A stretch of DNA of 64,000 nucleotides from Spongiactinospora rosea (GTDB lineage Bacteria > Actinomycetota > Actinomycetes > Streptosporangiales > Streptosporangiaceae), in the NCBI RefSeq assembly GCF_003315795.1, contig NZ_QMEY01000007.1:248001-312000 (forward strand), given 5' to 3'. Every line of letters begins with the position of its first letter. Positions within the stretch are counted from its first letter, which is position 1. The position numbers and the translations under genes were made by a program. Positions 9,080 to 17,970 of this stretch are shown here, one piece after another. The notes beneath the pieces were generated by a model. That model did not search any database. It was not told the origin of the DNA and worked only from the letters and a program-made list of their open reading frames with translations.

Positions 9080-9539
9080 CTCGCCAGTAGTTGTGCTGCA
9101 CGATCTCGGCGGGATCCTCGATCAGTTCGCCGCCCAGGAAGTTCTCGTCGTCGTCGAAGTGCATCCGCACCAGCTTGGACGAGTCGAACAACCAGTAGTC
9201 GTAGTCCGGCAGGCCAGAGGCGTCGTCACGCCTCAAGTACCTGATGTCCTCGCCGGCCTCGTTGGTGTACTCCGAGCAGAAGATGCCGAAGCGGCTGTAG
9301 TCGGTGAGTGGTGTACTCACGACTCGGACTCGTGAGAACCGCCGACCCGCCGCAGTCGCCTCCCGAATCATGCTCAACCAGTTCTGGAACCACCCCATGT
9401 CCACGGGCACACCCGCCGTGAACTGGTCGAGCGCCTCGGCCTCGTTCGCGGACTTGTAGAGGTCGCGCGTCTCCAATCGGAAGGCGGTGTGCTCGAACCT
9501 CCGGAAGAGCCGACCGAACTCGGGGCCGGGCTCGATCAT
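8994..9539 (-). CDS. DUF6879 family protein
   Basis: The 181-residue protein matches the DUF6879 pattern: F-x2-LF-x2-FEHTAFRLETRD near the N-terminus, the central VPVDMGWFQNWLS block, SRVRVVS, a run of acidic and aromatic residues (YDYWLFDSSKLVRMHFDDD) and WRDAAWHRAV near the end. Its biochemical role is not known to me. Family members sit beside XRE-DUF5753 regulators, as here, where the two genes overlap. It starts 5 bp after the upstream small gene stops. The C-terminal 20 residues, beyond WHRAV, look like an extension over the regulator start. Confidence 0.8.
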   Translation of the reverse strand: MIEPGPEFGRLFRRFEHTAFRLETRDLYKSANEAEALDQFTAGVPVDMGWFQNWLSMIREATAAGRRFSRVRVVSTPLTDYSRFGIFCSEYTNEAGEDIRYLRRDDASGLPDYDYWLFDSSKLVRMHFDDDENFLGGELIEDPAEIVQHNYWRDAAWHRAVRRDDFAAEANDQHHQRSRGT

Positions 9540-9544
9540 CCGAC

Positions 9545-9781
9545 TCAGCCCCGACCCTCGTCGTCCAGGTAGCGGAGCACGTACATCTTGAGCACCTCTT
9601 CCGGAATCTCGATCAGAGCCTCGTGGTCGGGTACCTCACCCACGTCTGCGAGTGCCTGCGGGTCAATGACCTTCCAACCCTGCGCGATGTAGGTGACGCG
9701 GTCGGTGCGATCGGTGGCGAACAGAGTGGGTGACTGTCCCTCCTGGGACTCCGGGTCCTTGCCGAGGAAGGTGGCGCGCAT
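9545..9781 (-). CDS. Small conserved cassette protein (78 aa)
   Basis: This 78-residue protein begins MRATFLGKDPESQ, followed by SPTLFATDRTD and a Y-x-AQGWKVIDPQALADV block with an acidic end. The same pattern commonly precedes DUF6879 genes in actinomycetes. No catalytic motif is visible. It is the first gene of the minus-strand cassette, with a consensus AAGGAGG site spaced correctly before its ATG. A CTAG-containing palindrome lies just upstream. Confidence 0.75.
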   Translation of the reverse strand: MRATFLGKDPESQEGQSPTLFATDRTDRVTYIAQGWKVIDPQALADVGEVPDHEALIEIPEEVLKMYVLRYLDDEGRG

Positions 9782-9792
9782 GGAGCCTCCTT

Positions 9793-9806
9793 GCTAGAAA
9801 CCTAGC
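9793..9806. promoter_or_regulatory. CTAG palindrome at cassette promoter
   Basis: GCTAG and CTAGC arms separated by AAAC form a perfect dyad 11 bp upstream of the first cassette gene. CTAG is rare in high-GC actinomycete DNA, so a binding site for the cassette XRE regulator is a reasonable guess. Confidence 0.4.
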
Positions 9807-10177
9807 GAACCGTTCTCCGCATGGTGCCCCCTAGAGCTGGGAGCGTCAAGCATGGCCAGGACGGCGGAAAAGGGGCGAACGAGGTCGGGCCACGGCCCCG
9901 AAGGAGTCGTGGAGCACGAACGCGAGGCGACGGGCCGTGCGCCGGATGGCCGGTACGGGACCAGGAAGTGTGTGTGGATATCAAATGGACAGAAAATGGG
10001 CTTGCCGCTGGATATCCACCGGGTGCATTCTTTCCGCACTCCACAGGCGCCGTGCGGCGTGAGCGCGCCCCAAGGATCGGGACGATGCCGGTAGGTACGC
10101 ATGAACGAGGCGCACTTCCCGCACCCACGAGCCATGGCCCAGCCACATGCGGCACGGACACGAGCGAATGGTGAAAA
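9807..10177. other. Intergenic region with a 9-bp inverted repeat
   Basis: No gene is supported between the cassette and the I36-like gene. The stretch 9960-10030 is unusually AT-rich for this DNA. It contains a perfect inverted repeat, GTGGATATC at 9974-9982 and GATATCCAC at 10011-10019. The two arms are too far apart for a terminator, so an operator with two half-sites is more likely. Confidence 0.45.
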
Positions 10178-10561
10178 GTGAAAAAGCGAAAGACCCTGCT
10201 CGCCGGCGCGATAGCGGTGGCCTGCGCGATGACCACCTTGGGCACCGCGGCACCGGCTCAGGCCAAGGCCACGGCCTGGGACTTCTGCAACCCGGGCATG
10301 ATATGCCTCTATCAGCACGTCGAAGGCAAGGGAGCCATGAAGGCGTGGGGTGAGCGCGACCGCGAGGTATTGAACGTCGGCAGCGACTGGAACGACAGGA
10401 CGTCTTCCATCTGGAATCGCAGCAGCATGACGGTTTGCTTCTACGAGCACAGAAACCTTGACGGGGTGAGGATTATCTTGGATCCGGGTCGCTGGGCGGA
10501 CAGGCTTTACGAGCTCAATGACCGTATCAGCTCATGGACCACATACATGTCGGTTTGCTGA
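10178..10561 (+). CDS. Secreted peptidase inhibitor I36-like protein
   Basis: The 127-residue product starts with a typical Sec signal peptide: KKRK, then a hydrophobic stretch and an APAQAKA cleavage region near residue 29. The mature part has beta/gamma-crystallin-like features of the I36 inhibitor family: CLYQHVEGKG, then SIWNRSSMTVCFYEHRNLDG and a Cys at the very end, giving four Cys for two disulfides. It starts with GTG in the KKRK frame; an upstream ATG is in another frame. It likely acts outside the cell as a protease inhibitor or a wall-associated protein. Confidence 0.75.
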   Translation: MKKRKTLLAGAIAVACAMTTLGTAAPAQAKATAWDFCNPGMICLYQHVEGKGAMKAWGERDREVLNVGSDWNDRTSSIWNRSSMTVCFYEHRNLDGVRIILDPGRWADRLYELNDRISSWTTYMSVC

Positions 10562-10729
10562 TGGCCGCGCCGCTATCTGCCGGACGTTTTCGGGCCTGGT
10601 GTCATAGCGTGCCGTAGAAGGCCCCTGGGTGACCGAGACGCCGCCACCGTTCTGGTTCTTGAGGCGTGAGGGCGCTGAAAGGTCAGGCGGTGGCCGCTTT
10701 CGTATCGACGGCCGCCGTGCCGGCCCCGC

Positions 10730-12703
10730 TCAGAAGCGGCGGAGGAGGCGGCGGGGGTCGTTGAGGGTGGTGAGGACGCGGCGGTGGAAAGGGGTGGGGG
10801 GCGGGGTGCCGGCGGGGCGGATGGCGGGGCGGCCGGTGCGAGTGATGTCCATGGTGAAGTGGAGGGGGATCTCGCGTTCGGAGGTGCGGAGGGCCGGGGT
10901 CCAGGAGCCGGGGCCGAGGGCGCCCGCGGCCGGGAGGCGGCGGATCGGGACGCGGGCGGCGAGCTGACCCGCCAGTCTGCCGGGTTCGCCGGGTTCGCCG
11001 GGTTCGACCAGGCCGGGGGCGGTGACCTCGCGGGAGCCGTTGCGCAGGATCAGTTCCACGGGCGGGCCGCCGCTCGGCGGCACGTACGGCACCGGTACGA
11101 CCACGAACAGGTGCCCGTCCCGCCGTACGACCGAGGACCCCGGTGACACCAGGGCGATGGACTCGGCATACGAGCGCGGGTCCACGCACACCTGAAGGGT
11201 CCCCTTATCCGACCAGAACGGGACGATGAGCCGCTTGGGGTGGTCGGCGACCGCGCCCGCGCAGGCGTGCCCCGCGTCCGTGCCGTGCGGGCGGCCGGTG
11301 GCCCCGCCGGGGCGGCCCCCCGTGACGCGGGCCCTGGCGTGGTAGGAGCCGCCCTGCATCCTCGCGTGGATCTCCCACATGCCCCGGTCCAGCGGATGCC
11401 CCACGGCGACCGTGGAGACGTCCAGGCGGGCCTCCCCGGCCAGTACCAGCCGCACCTCGTCGCCGTCGCCCTTGACGTGGATCTCGCTCGTCGTGGGCAC
11501 CGCGAACATCTCCCCCGTCTCCTCGTGCCGCACGAAGACGTGCATCCGTGCCCGCGCCACCGCGTCGCCGACCTCCGTGAGCGCCGGAGGCAGCAGCAGC
11601 GGGTCGATGTCGGCGGGCGGGACCCAGTACAGCCGCTCGTCGGCCACCTGGAACCACAGCGGCGACCCGTCGGCCTGGGTCAGTTCGCCCGCGAGGGACA
11701 GGTTGAGCACGCCGTGCTCCCAGCGGGCCTCGCGCAGCGCCACGCGCATGCCGACGCCGCGCGTGATGCCCGCCAGGATGGCGAGCTGGTCCAGGCGTCC
11801 GGCCCGCAGCAGTACGGCCACCGCGCGCAGGTGGACCGGCAGCAGCGGGTCCAGCCGGGACGGGAAGCGGCGTACGGACAGTTCGCGCATCGCGCCGTAC
11901 ATCTCGGCCCGGTCCTTGGAGGAGGCCAGGAACCTGCCGGTGGAGAACGGCCGTAGCACCACCGTGCGGAACCAGTGGGCGTACATGCGGTCGCGCTGCC
12001 TGCCCGGCGGCGTGTGGTCGTCCACGATGTCGAGCAGCGCGTCGAGTTCGGCGGCGGCGTCGGCGGGCCGCTGCTCGCGGCGCGGCCGGGGGGTGACCCG
12101 GCAGCACACCGACTCGGCGACCACCGTGACGACCTTGGCCGCCAGGTACGCGCGCAGCACGAACGTCTCCTCGGCCAGCGGGCCGCCGCGCTCGTCGAAG
12201 CGCAGCCCGTGCTCCTCCAGGAAGGCCCGCCGGTAGAGCTTGTGCGGAGTGAGCTGGGTGAGCAGCCGGTCGCGCAGGATGTCGGCGCGGTCGCGGTCCA
12301 CCTGGGCCACCGCGGGCGGCAGGCCGCCGTCCTTGACGACCCGCCCGGCCAGTACGTCGGCCTCGGCCGCCACCGCCCGCTCGTACATCAGCCGCACCAC
12401 CCCGGGCGGCATCCGGTCGCCCTGGTCGATCAGGTAGACGTACTCGCCCTGGGCGGCGGCCAGGCCCGCGTTGCGCGCCCGCATCGGCCAGCCCGCCCGC
12501 GGCAGGTGCAGTACCTGTACGTGGGGCCGGCCCACGGCCATGGCGTCGAGCCGGGACGCCACACCGGGGGCCGATCCGGCATCGACGAGGATCACCTCGT
12601 AGTCGTCCGGTGGGAACGTCTGCTCAAGCACCGAGCGGATGCCCGCGTCCGCGTCTTGCCCGGGATCGCGGACCGGCATCACCACGCTGACCTTCACACC
12701 CAT
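10730..12703 (-). CDS. Family 2 glycosyltransferase with long C-terminal extension
   Basis: The 657-residue protein begins with a GT-A domain: VSVVMPVRDPG at residue 4, then EVILVDAGS and a YLIDQGDRM segment that takes the place of the DxD metal site. These transferases move sugars from nucleotide donors, often onto wall teichoic acid or other glycopolymers. The middle resembles the linker of TarS/TagF-like enzymes, and the C-terminal 250 residues are beta-rich (ARWEHGVLNLSLAGEL, VFVRHEETGE). No membrane segment is seen. The ATG at 12703 fits the GT2 start. It is convergent with the I36-like gene. Confidence 0.8.
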   Translation of the reverse strand: MGVKVSVVMPVRDPGQDADAGIRSVLEQTFPPDDYEVILVDAGSAPGVASRLDAMAVGRPHVQVLHLPRAGWPMRARNAGLAAAQGEYVYLIDQGDRMPPGVVRLMYERAVAAEADVLAGRVVKDGGLPPAVAQVDRDRADILRDRLLTQLTPHKLYRRAFLEEHGLRFDERGGPLAEETFVLRAYLAAKVVTVVAESVCCRVTPRPRREQRPADAAAELDALLDIVDDHTPPGRQRDRMYAHWFRTVVLRPFSTGRFLASSKDRAEMYGAMRELSVRRFPSRLDPLLPVHLRAVAVLLRAGRLDQLAILAGITRGVGMRVALREARWEHGVLNLSLAGELTQADGSPLWFQVADERLYWVPPADIDPLLLPPALTEVGDAVARARMHVFVRHEETGEMFAVPTTSEIHVKGDGDEVRLVLAGEARLDVSTVAVGHPLDRGMWEIHARMQGGSYHARARVTGGRPGGATGRPHGTDAGHACAGAVADHPKRLIVPFWSDKGTLQVCVDPRSYAESIALVSPGSSVVRRDGHLFVVVPVPYVPPSGGPPVELILRNGSREVTAPGLVEPGEPGEPGRLAGQLAARVPIRRLPAAGALGPGSWTPALRTSEREIPLHFTMDITRTGRPAIRPAGTPPPTPFHRRVLTTLNDPRRLLRRF

Positions 12704-12842
12704 GCCGGCAAGCCTGCGCGCGCACGGGGCCCGGCGCACTGCGGCTTGCCGACCCGGGCGGGAAGCACGGCGTGTGCATACCCGCCCTTGGGCCGTGAAT
12801 TACCCCCGGCGCGTACCGGGCCTCAGCACTCAGTACCGGCCC

Positions 12843-13619
12843 TCAGTACCAGCCCACCGACTGGGAGTGGCCCCAGGCACCACAGGGCGAGCCGTACCGG
12901 CCCTTGATGTAGCCGAGCCCCCACTTGATCTGGGTGGCCGGGTTGGTCTGCCAGTCGCCGCCCGCGCTGGCCATCTTGGAGCCGGGCAGTGACTGCGGGA
13001 TGCCGTACGCGCCGCTGTAGCGGTTCATCGCCCGCTCGTTCCAGCCGCTCTCCTTGTGCCAGAGCTTCTCCAGGCAGCCCCACTCGGCGCCGAACCCGGC
13101 CGCGGCGTTCATCTCCTTGCCGATGGCCTTGTTGCTGCCGGGGTCGGGGTTGGAGCCCTGCGGGAAGTTCTTCGGCAGGAAGCCGTCGCCGCCGGGGGCC
13201 TCCTCGGCGATCTTGACGTTGTCCAGCGGGTCGCGGCCCTTCCTGCGGTCCTCAAGGACGCGCCGGCGCATCGCCTGGGCCGCGGCGGCCTTCTGGACGT
13301 CGGCCTCGGCGTCGGGGGCGAACGGGTCGCCGCCGAACAGCTTGGCCCATTCCTCCAGCGGCGGCGGCGCGGACACCGGGCGCTTGGAGTTCTCGTAGGC
13401 GGTGTAGGCGACGAAGCCGCCGCCTCCGACGATCACCACCAGGGTGACGCCGAGGATGATGACGCGCTTCGGGGACAGCCATGACGCGCCGCGCGGACGT
13501 TTCGGGGGCGGCGGGGAGGCGGGGGAGGCGGCGCCGCGACCGGAGCGCTGGGTGCTCCTGCGGCGGCCCCGGGTCCCTTGGGACGCGGCGCGCTCTCTCA
13601 ACTCCGGACCTGAACTCAC
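12843..13619 (-). CDS. Membrane-anchored lytic transglycosylase (SLT-like)
   Basis: This 258-residue protein has a basic Ser/Arg/Pro-rich cytosolic N-terminus, one membrane helix at about residues 52-75 (VIILGVTLVVIVGGGGFVAY) and an extracellular C-terminal SLT-like domain. The catalytic Glu is expected in LWHKESGWN near residue 195, followed by AYGIPQSLPGSKMA and TQIKWGLGYIKGRYG. Such enzymes cleave the MurNAc-GlcNAc bond of peptidoglycan. It starts with GTG. The 330-bp upstream region is shared with a divergent two-component system, which might sense wall stress. Confidence 0.88.
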   Translation of the reverse strand: MSSGPELRERAASQGTRGRRRSTQRSGRGAASPASPPPPKRPRGASWLSPKRVIILGVTLVVIVGGGGFVAYTAYENSKRPVSAPPPLEEWAKLFGGDPFAPDAEADVQKAAAAQAMRRRVLEDRRKGRDPLDNVKIAEEAPGGDGFLPKNFPQGSNPDPGSNKAIGKEMNAAAGFGAEWGCLEKLWHKESGWNERAMNRYSGAYGIPQSLPGSKMASAGGDWQTNPATQIKWGLGYIKGRYGSPCGAWGHSQSVGWY

Positions 13620-13893
13620 GACCTATGAGCATGCCGTGAACCAGGGGGTACTCCGCAACCGGAACGGCGGAATTGGGCCGCCCGGGCAAGCGACCGTTCA
13701 CCGCTTGGATGATCTAGTCGCGCGATGACATGGACTTTCCCGGCGAGTGTGATGTTCGCCACATTATGCTTACCCTGCCGCCAGGAAACACTGCCCGATG
13801 CACGAAAAGCGGTCCCCCCTTCGGAACCCCCGAGCCCGAAGGACGGACCCCCCACCAGACTTGCCGCCCTCTATCCGCATTGCATGGGTGATA

Positions 13894-13911
13894 TGTCACA
13901 GTTCCGTGACA
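13894..13911. promoter_or_regulatory. Inverted repeat upstream of response regulator
   Basis: TGTCAC and GTGACA arms with a 6-nt spacer form a perfect dyad 39 bp before the response-regulator start. It lies in the 330-bp divergent region 13620-13949, which otherwise shows no gene. It may be an autoregulatory site. Confidence 0.4.
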
Positions 13912-13949
13912 CACGACGGCGGCACTGACCGGCGAACCATAATGACCGC

Positions 13950-14624
13950 GTGGCTGGCATCCTCCTCGTTGAAGACGATCCCTCGGTGCGCACGGCGCTG
14001 GAGCTGGCCCTGTCGCGGCAGGGCCACTCGGTGACCGCCTTCACCACCGGCGAAGAGGCCCTGGACCACATACGCGCCCGCCGCCCCGAGATCGCCATTC
14101 TCGACGTGATGCTGCCCGGCATCGACGGCGTCGAGGTGTGCCGCCGCATCCGCAGGTTCGACCAGCTCCCGGTGATATTGCTCACCGCCAGGGGCGACGA
14201 CCTGGACGTGGTGGTGGGCCTGGAGGCAGGGGCCGACGACTACGTCGTCAAACCGGTCGAGCCGCGGGTGCTCGACGCCCGCATCCGGGCGGTACTCCGC
14301 CGCGCGGAGTCGGCCTCCTCCGACCGGATCGCGTTCGGCGACCTGGTGATCGACCGCGGCGCGCTGAAGGTGACCCGCGCCGGGCGGGAGATCCACCTGA
14401 CGCCCACCGAGCTGCGGCTGCTGCTCGAACTCGTCCGCCACCCCGGCCAGGTCCTCAACCGCCGCCACCTGCTACGCGTGGTGTGGGACCACTCCCACAT
14501 CGCCGACTCACGCCTGGTGGACGCCTGCGTCCAGCGGGTCCGGGCCAAGATCGAGCCGGTGCCCGCCGAACCGGTGTTCATCCACACGGTCCGCGGGTTC
14601 GGCTACCGCTTCAGCCCGCCGTGA
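13950..14624 (+). CDS. OmpR-family response regulator
   Basis: The 224-residue protein has a receiver domain with the acidic pocket at VEDD and the phospho-acceptor D52 in ILDVMLPG. The switch Thr is in ILLTARG and the conserved Lys in DDYVVKPV. The C-terminal winged-helix DNA-binding domain (about 125-224) ends in TVRGFGYRF, as in OmpR/PhoB proteins. The start is GTG. Its stop overlaps the start of the histidine kinase in GTGA, so the pair is co-translated. The RR-kinase-lipoprotein order recalls the CseABC envelope-stress system of Streptomyces, although no sigE is present. Confidence 0.92.
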   Translation: MAGILLVEDDPSVRTALELALSRQGHSVTAFTTGEEALDHIRARRPEIAILDVMLPGIDGVEVCRRIRRFDQLPVILLTARGDDLDVVVGLEAGADDYVVKPVEPRVLDARIRAVLRRAESASSDRIAFGDLVIDRGALKVTRAGREIHLTPTELRLLLELVRHPGQVLNRRHLLRVVWDHSHIADSRLVDACVQRVRAKIEPVPAEPVFIHTVRGFGYRFSPP

Positions 14625-16075
14625 AGAACCTCCGGCACGCGCTGGGGGTGCTCAGGCGGGCCCGGCAACGGCCGACCGGGCTGCGCGGCCGGTTGGTGAT
14701 CACCTTCGCCCTGGTCGCGATCAGCGCCTCCGCGCTGGTCGCCGGGATCGGGTACACGCTGGTCAAGACCGCGCTGGTGAACCGCACCGAGCGGGCCGCG
14801 GTGTCCGACGTGTCCAACACCCTGGAGCAGATCTCGGTCCCGATCGGCGCGCTGTGGCCGGGCGAGCTGCCGCCCGCCGGCGAGGATCTGAGCGCCGTGC
14901 ACAGGTCGCTGCGCGCCCCCGGCCGCGAGGTGATCCTCACCTACCAGGAGGCGATCTACTCGGCCGAGCACATGACGCTCGACGACGTGCCCTACGAGCT
15001 GGAGGTGCGGGCCAGGCACCGGATCGTGTCCCAGCGCAAGATGATCGACGGGCGGACGTGGCTGGTCATCGGCACCCAGGTGCAGCGGCTGGCCAGGAAC
15101 GGCGCGATCCTGCCGACCGGGATGACGGTGTACGTCTTCGTCTCCCTCGCCGACGAGCAGCGCATCCTGGCCGACCTGCGCGAGGGCCTGGCGAAGGCGG
15201 GCGCGATCACACTCATCGTGGGGCTCACCGGCGCGCTGCTGTCGGCCCGGCGGGTACTGCTGCCGGTCCGCCGGCTCGGCCTGGCCGCCCGCGCGCTCGG
15301 CGAGGGCCGCCTGGACACCCGCCTGCCGGTACACGGCAGCGACGAGCTGGCGCGGCTCACCGCGACGTTCAACGAGTCGGCCTCGGCGCTGGAGAAGAGC
15401 GTCACCGAACTCCGCTCGCTGGAGGCCATCTCGCGGCGCTTCGTCGCCGACGTCTCCCACGAGCTGCGCACCCCGCTCGCGGCCATGACCGCGGTCACCG
15501 ACATGCTCCAGGAGGAGGCCGAACGCCTCCCGCCGGAACCGGCCAAGGCGGTACGGCTGGTCCTCGGCGAGATCGCCCGGCTGCGCGTGCTCGTCGAGCA
15601 CCTGATCGAGGCCAGCCGCCTGGACGCGGGCACCGCCACCCTGCGCGTCGAGCGGGTCAACATCGCCGACGTGCTGGCCGACTGCCTGGAGGTGCGCGGC
15701 TGGGGAGACCAGGTGCGGGTGAACGTCTCCGAGGGGCTGGCGTTCACCCTGGACCCGCGGCGGTTCGACGTCATCGTGGCCAACCTGGTGGGCAACGCGC
15801 TGCGGCACGGCGCGCCCCCGGTACTGCTCAGCGCCCGTGGCACGCCCAACGGGCTGGAGGTCAAAGTGCGCGATCACGGCAAGGGGATCTCGGTGGAGGA
15901 CCTGCCGCACGTGTTCGACCGGTTCTTCAAGGCCGAGGCGGGGCGGGCGCGCAGCGAGGGCAGCGGGCTCGGGCTGTCCATCGCCAGGGCCAACGCCCGG
16001 TTGCACGGCGGCACGATCTCGGTACGGCGGCAGGACCCCGGCACGCTGTTCACGGTCTGGCTGCCGAACGCATGA
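14621..16075 (+). CDS. Sensor histidine kinase
   Basis: The 484-residue kinase has two membrane helices (about 27-47 and 185-205) flanking an extracellular sensor of roughly 135 residues. Then come a HAMP linker (RRVLLPVRRLGLAARALGEG), the DHp phospho-acceptor H280 in VSHELRTPLA, and an HATPase domain with N, G1 (DHGKGIS), F and G2 (GSGLGLSIA) boxes. It should phosphorylate the response regulator encoded just upstream. The GTG start is inside the regulator stop, and its own stop overlaps the lipoprotein ATG. Confidence 0.92.
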   Translation: MKNLRHALGVLRRARQRPTGLRGRLVITFALVAISASALVAGIGYTLVKTALVNRTERAAVSDVSNTLEQISVPIGALWPGELPPAGEDLSAVHRSLRAPGREVILTYQEAIYSAEHMTLDDVPYELEVRARHRIVSQRKMIDGRTWLVIGTQVQRLARNGAILPTGMTVYVFVSLADEQRILADLREGLAKAGAITLIVGLTGALLSARRVLLPVRRLGLAARALGEGRLDTRLPVHGSDELARLTATFNESASALEKSVTELRSLEAISRRFVADVSHELRTPLAAMTAVTDMLQEEAERLPPEPAKAVRLVLGEIARLRVLVEHLIEASRLDAGTATLRVERVNIADVLADCLEVRGWGDQVRVNVSEGLAFTLDPRRFDVIVANLVGNALRHGAPPVLLSARGTPNGLEVKVRDHGKGISVEDLPHVFDRFFKAEAGRARSEGSGLGLSIARANARLHGGTISVRRQDPGTLFTVWLPNA

Positions 16076-16629
16076 GGCTCATGAAACGGGCGCGGTGGAT
16101 GGCGGCGGCACTGCTGCTGGCCGCACCGCTGGGGTGCGGCATCGAGGCGGGCGGCGTCGCCGACCACGGGCACGCGCCCGTGGTCAGCTTCGAGCCGACC
16201 TTCATCACCGTCTACCTGCTGCGCGGGCAGCGCCTCGCGCCCGCCAGGGTGTCGGCGGCCTCCAACACCATCGAGGACATCGTGACCGCGCTGTTCAAGG
16301 CGAGCGACCGGCTGCCGCCCGGCATGGATTCGGACCTGCGCGGGTTCACCCTGCGCGACAGCCAGCTCAGCAGGTACGGCCAGGTCGCCAGGAACGACCC
16401 CGACATGCCGCGCGGGTTCCGGCTGCACATCTTCGTCGTCGGCGAGGGCGAGCTGAGCCGGACCGCGCAGGCCCAGCTCACCTGCACCACCGCCGGGCTG
16501 CGCAGCCGGGAGATCTGGCTCGTGCAGATCACCCAGATGGAGCCCGACGGCGCCCCGCACCCCCGGGGAGAGTACGTGTGCAGCGACTTCAGAGACCTGG
16601 CCTCGCCGGACACGCAGCTCCCCCCGTGA
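16072..16629 (+). CDS. Lipoprotein, partner of the two-component system
   Basis: The 185-residue product has a lipoprotein signal (MKRARWMAAALLL, then a LGCG lipobox with Cys near residue 22). The mature part contains TVYLLRGQRLAPA and SNTIEDIVTALFKASD, a GerMN-like pattern found also in LpqB and CseA-type proteins. It would be tethered outside the membrane and may tune the sensor kinase, as CseA and LpqB do for their kinases. The ATG lies inside the kinase stop codon (ATGA), which supports functional coupling. Confidence 0.75.
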   Translation: MRLMKRARWMAAALLLAAPLGCGIEAGGVADHGHAPVVSFEPTFITVYLLRGQRLAPARVSAASNTIEDIVTALFKASDRLPPGMDSDLRGFTLRDSQLSRYGQVARNDPDMPRGFRLHIFVVGEGELSRTAQAQLTCTTAGLRSREIWLVQITQMEPDGAPHPRGEYVCSDFRDLASPDTQLPP

Positions 16630-16644
16630 CGACCCTCCGGCCGC

Positions 16645-17970
16645 TCAGGCGGTGAGGTCCTCCAGCATTTCGGTGACCAGGGCCGCGATCGGCGAACGCT
16701 CGGACCTGGTCAGCGTGACGTGCGCGAACAGCGGGTGGCCCTTGAGCTTCTCCACGACCGCGACCACGCCGTCGTGCCGGCCCACCCGCAGGTTGTCGCG
16801 CTGGGCGACGTCGTGGGTGAGCACCACGCGGGAGTTGGCGCCGATCCGCGACAGCACGGTCAGCAGCACCCCGCGCTCCAGCGACTGGGCCTCGTCCACG
16901 ATCACGAACGCGTCGTGCAGCGACCGGCCGCGGATGTGGGTCAGCGGCAGGACCTCCAGCATGCCCCGCTCGATGACCTCCTCGATCACTTCGGGCGTGG
17001 TCACCGCGCCGAGCGTGTCGAAGACGGCCTGCGCCCAGGGCCCCATCTTCTCGTTCTCGGTGCCGGGGAGGTAGCCGAGCTCCTGCCCGCCCACCGCGTA
17101 CAGCGGCCGGAAGACCACCACCTTGCGGTGCTGGCGGCGCTCCAGGACCGCCTCAAGGCCCGCGCACAGCGCCAGCGCGGACTTGCCGGTACCGGCCCTG
17201 CCGCCCATCGACACGATGCCGACCTCGGGGTCCATCAGCAGGTCGAGCGCGATCCGCTGTTCGGCGGAACGGCCGTGCAGCCCGAACACCTCGCGGTCGC
17301 CGCGTACCAGCTTCACCGACTTGTCCGGCGCGACCCTGCCCAGCGCCGAGCCCTGCGCGGCGAGCAGCCGCAGGCCCGTGTGACAGGGCAGCTCGGCCGC
17401 CTCGGGCAGCTCCAGCGTGCCGTGCTCGAACAGGGCGGCGATGTCCTCGCCGGTCACCTGTATTTCGGTCATGCCCGTCCACCCGGACTCGGCGACCAGC
17501 TCGGCGCGGTACTCCTCGGCGACCAGACCGATCGACGCGGCCTTGATCCGCATCGGCAGGTCCTTGGAAACGAGCACCACATCGCATCCCTCGGCCGCGA
17601 GCGAACGCGCGACGGTGAGGATGCGGGTGTCGTTGTCGCCGAGCCGGAATCCGGCCGGCAGGATCGACGGGTCGCTGTGGTTGAGCTCCACCCGCACGGT
17701 GCCCTCGCCGATCGGCATGGGCTCGTCCAGCCTGCCGTGCGTTATCCGAAGGTCGTCGAGGTAGCGCAGCGCCTTGCGGGCGAAGTAGCCCAGTTCAGGA
17801 TGGTGACGCTTGGCCTCAAGCTCGGTGATGACGACGATCGGCAGGACTACCTCGTGCTCGGCGAAGCGGGTCATCGCCGCCGGGTCGGCGAGCAGGACCG
17901 AGGTGTCCAGCACGTAGGTGCGCCGCGCGGGGCGGCTGCCGTTGGGTAGATGGGTCGAGGACACTGCCAC
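16645..17970 (-). CDS. PIN-PhoH family ATPase (PhoH2)
   Basis: The 441-residue protein fuses an N-terminal PIN ribonuclease domain (YVLDTSVLLAD with D22, later the GDNDTRIL acidic site) with a C-terminal PhoH ATPase. The PhoH part has the P-loop GRAGTGKS near 255-263 and the DEAQ Walker B motif in AFVIVDEAQSL. PhoH2 proteins of actinobacteria are reported as RNA helicase/RNases. I chose the GTG at 17970 because GGGGGAGAT precedes it with good spacing; the frame stays open about 28 codons upstream. It faces the lipoprotein gene tail to tail. Confidence 0.9.
   Translation of the reverse strand: MAVSSTHLPNGSRPARRTYVLDTSVLLADPAAMTRFAEHEVVLPIVVITELEAKRHHPELGYFARKALRYLDDLRITHGRLDEPMPIGEGTVRVELNHSDPSILPAGFRLGDNDTRILTVARSLAAEGCDVVLVSKDLPMRIKAASIGLVAEEYRAELVAESGWTGMTEIQVTGEDIAALFEHGTLELPEAAELPCHTGLRLLAAQGSALGRVAPDKSVKLVRGDREVFGLHGRSAEQRIALDLLMDPEVGIVSMGGRAGTGKSALALCAGLEAVLERRQHRKVVVFRPLYAVGGQELGYLPGTENEKMGPWAQAVFDTLGAVTTPEVIEEVIERGMLEVLPLTHIRGRSLHDAFVIVDEAQSLERGVLLTVLSRIGANSRVVLTHDVAQRDNLRVGRHDGVVAVVEKLKGHPLFAHVTLTRSERSPIAALVTEMLEDLTA

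Noticed and set aside
13620..13949. Possible c-di-AMP (ydaO) riboswitch before the lytic transglycosylase
   Set aside because: Such switches precede some wall hydrolases in actinomycetes, but the conserved core motifs could not be found here.
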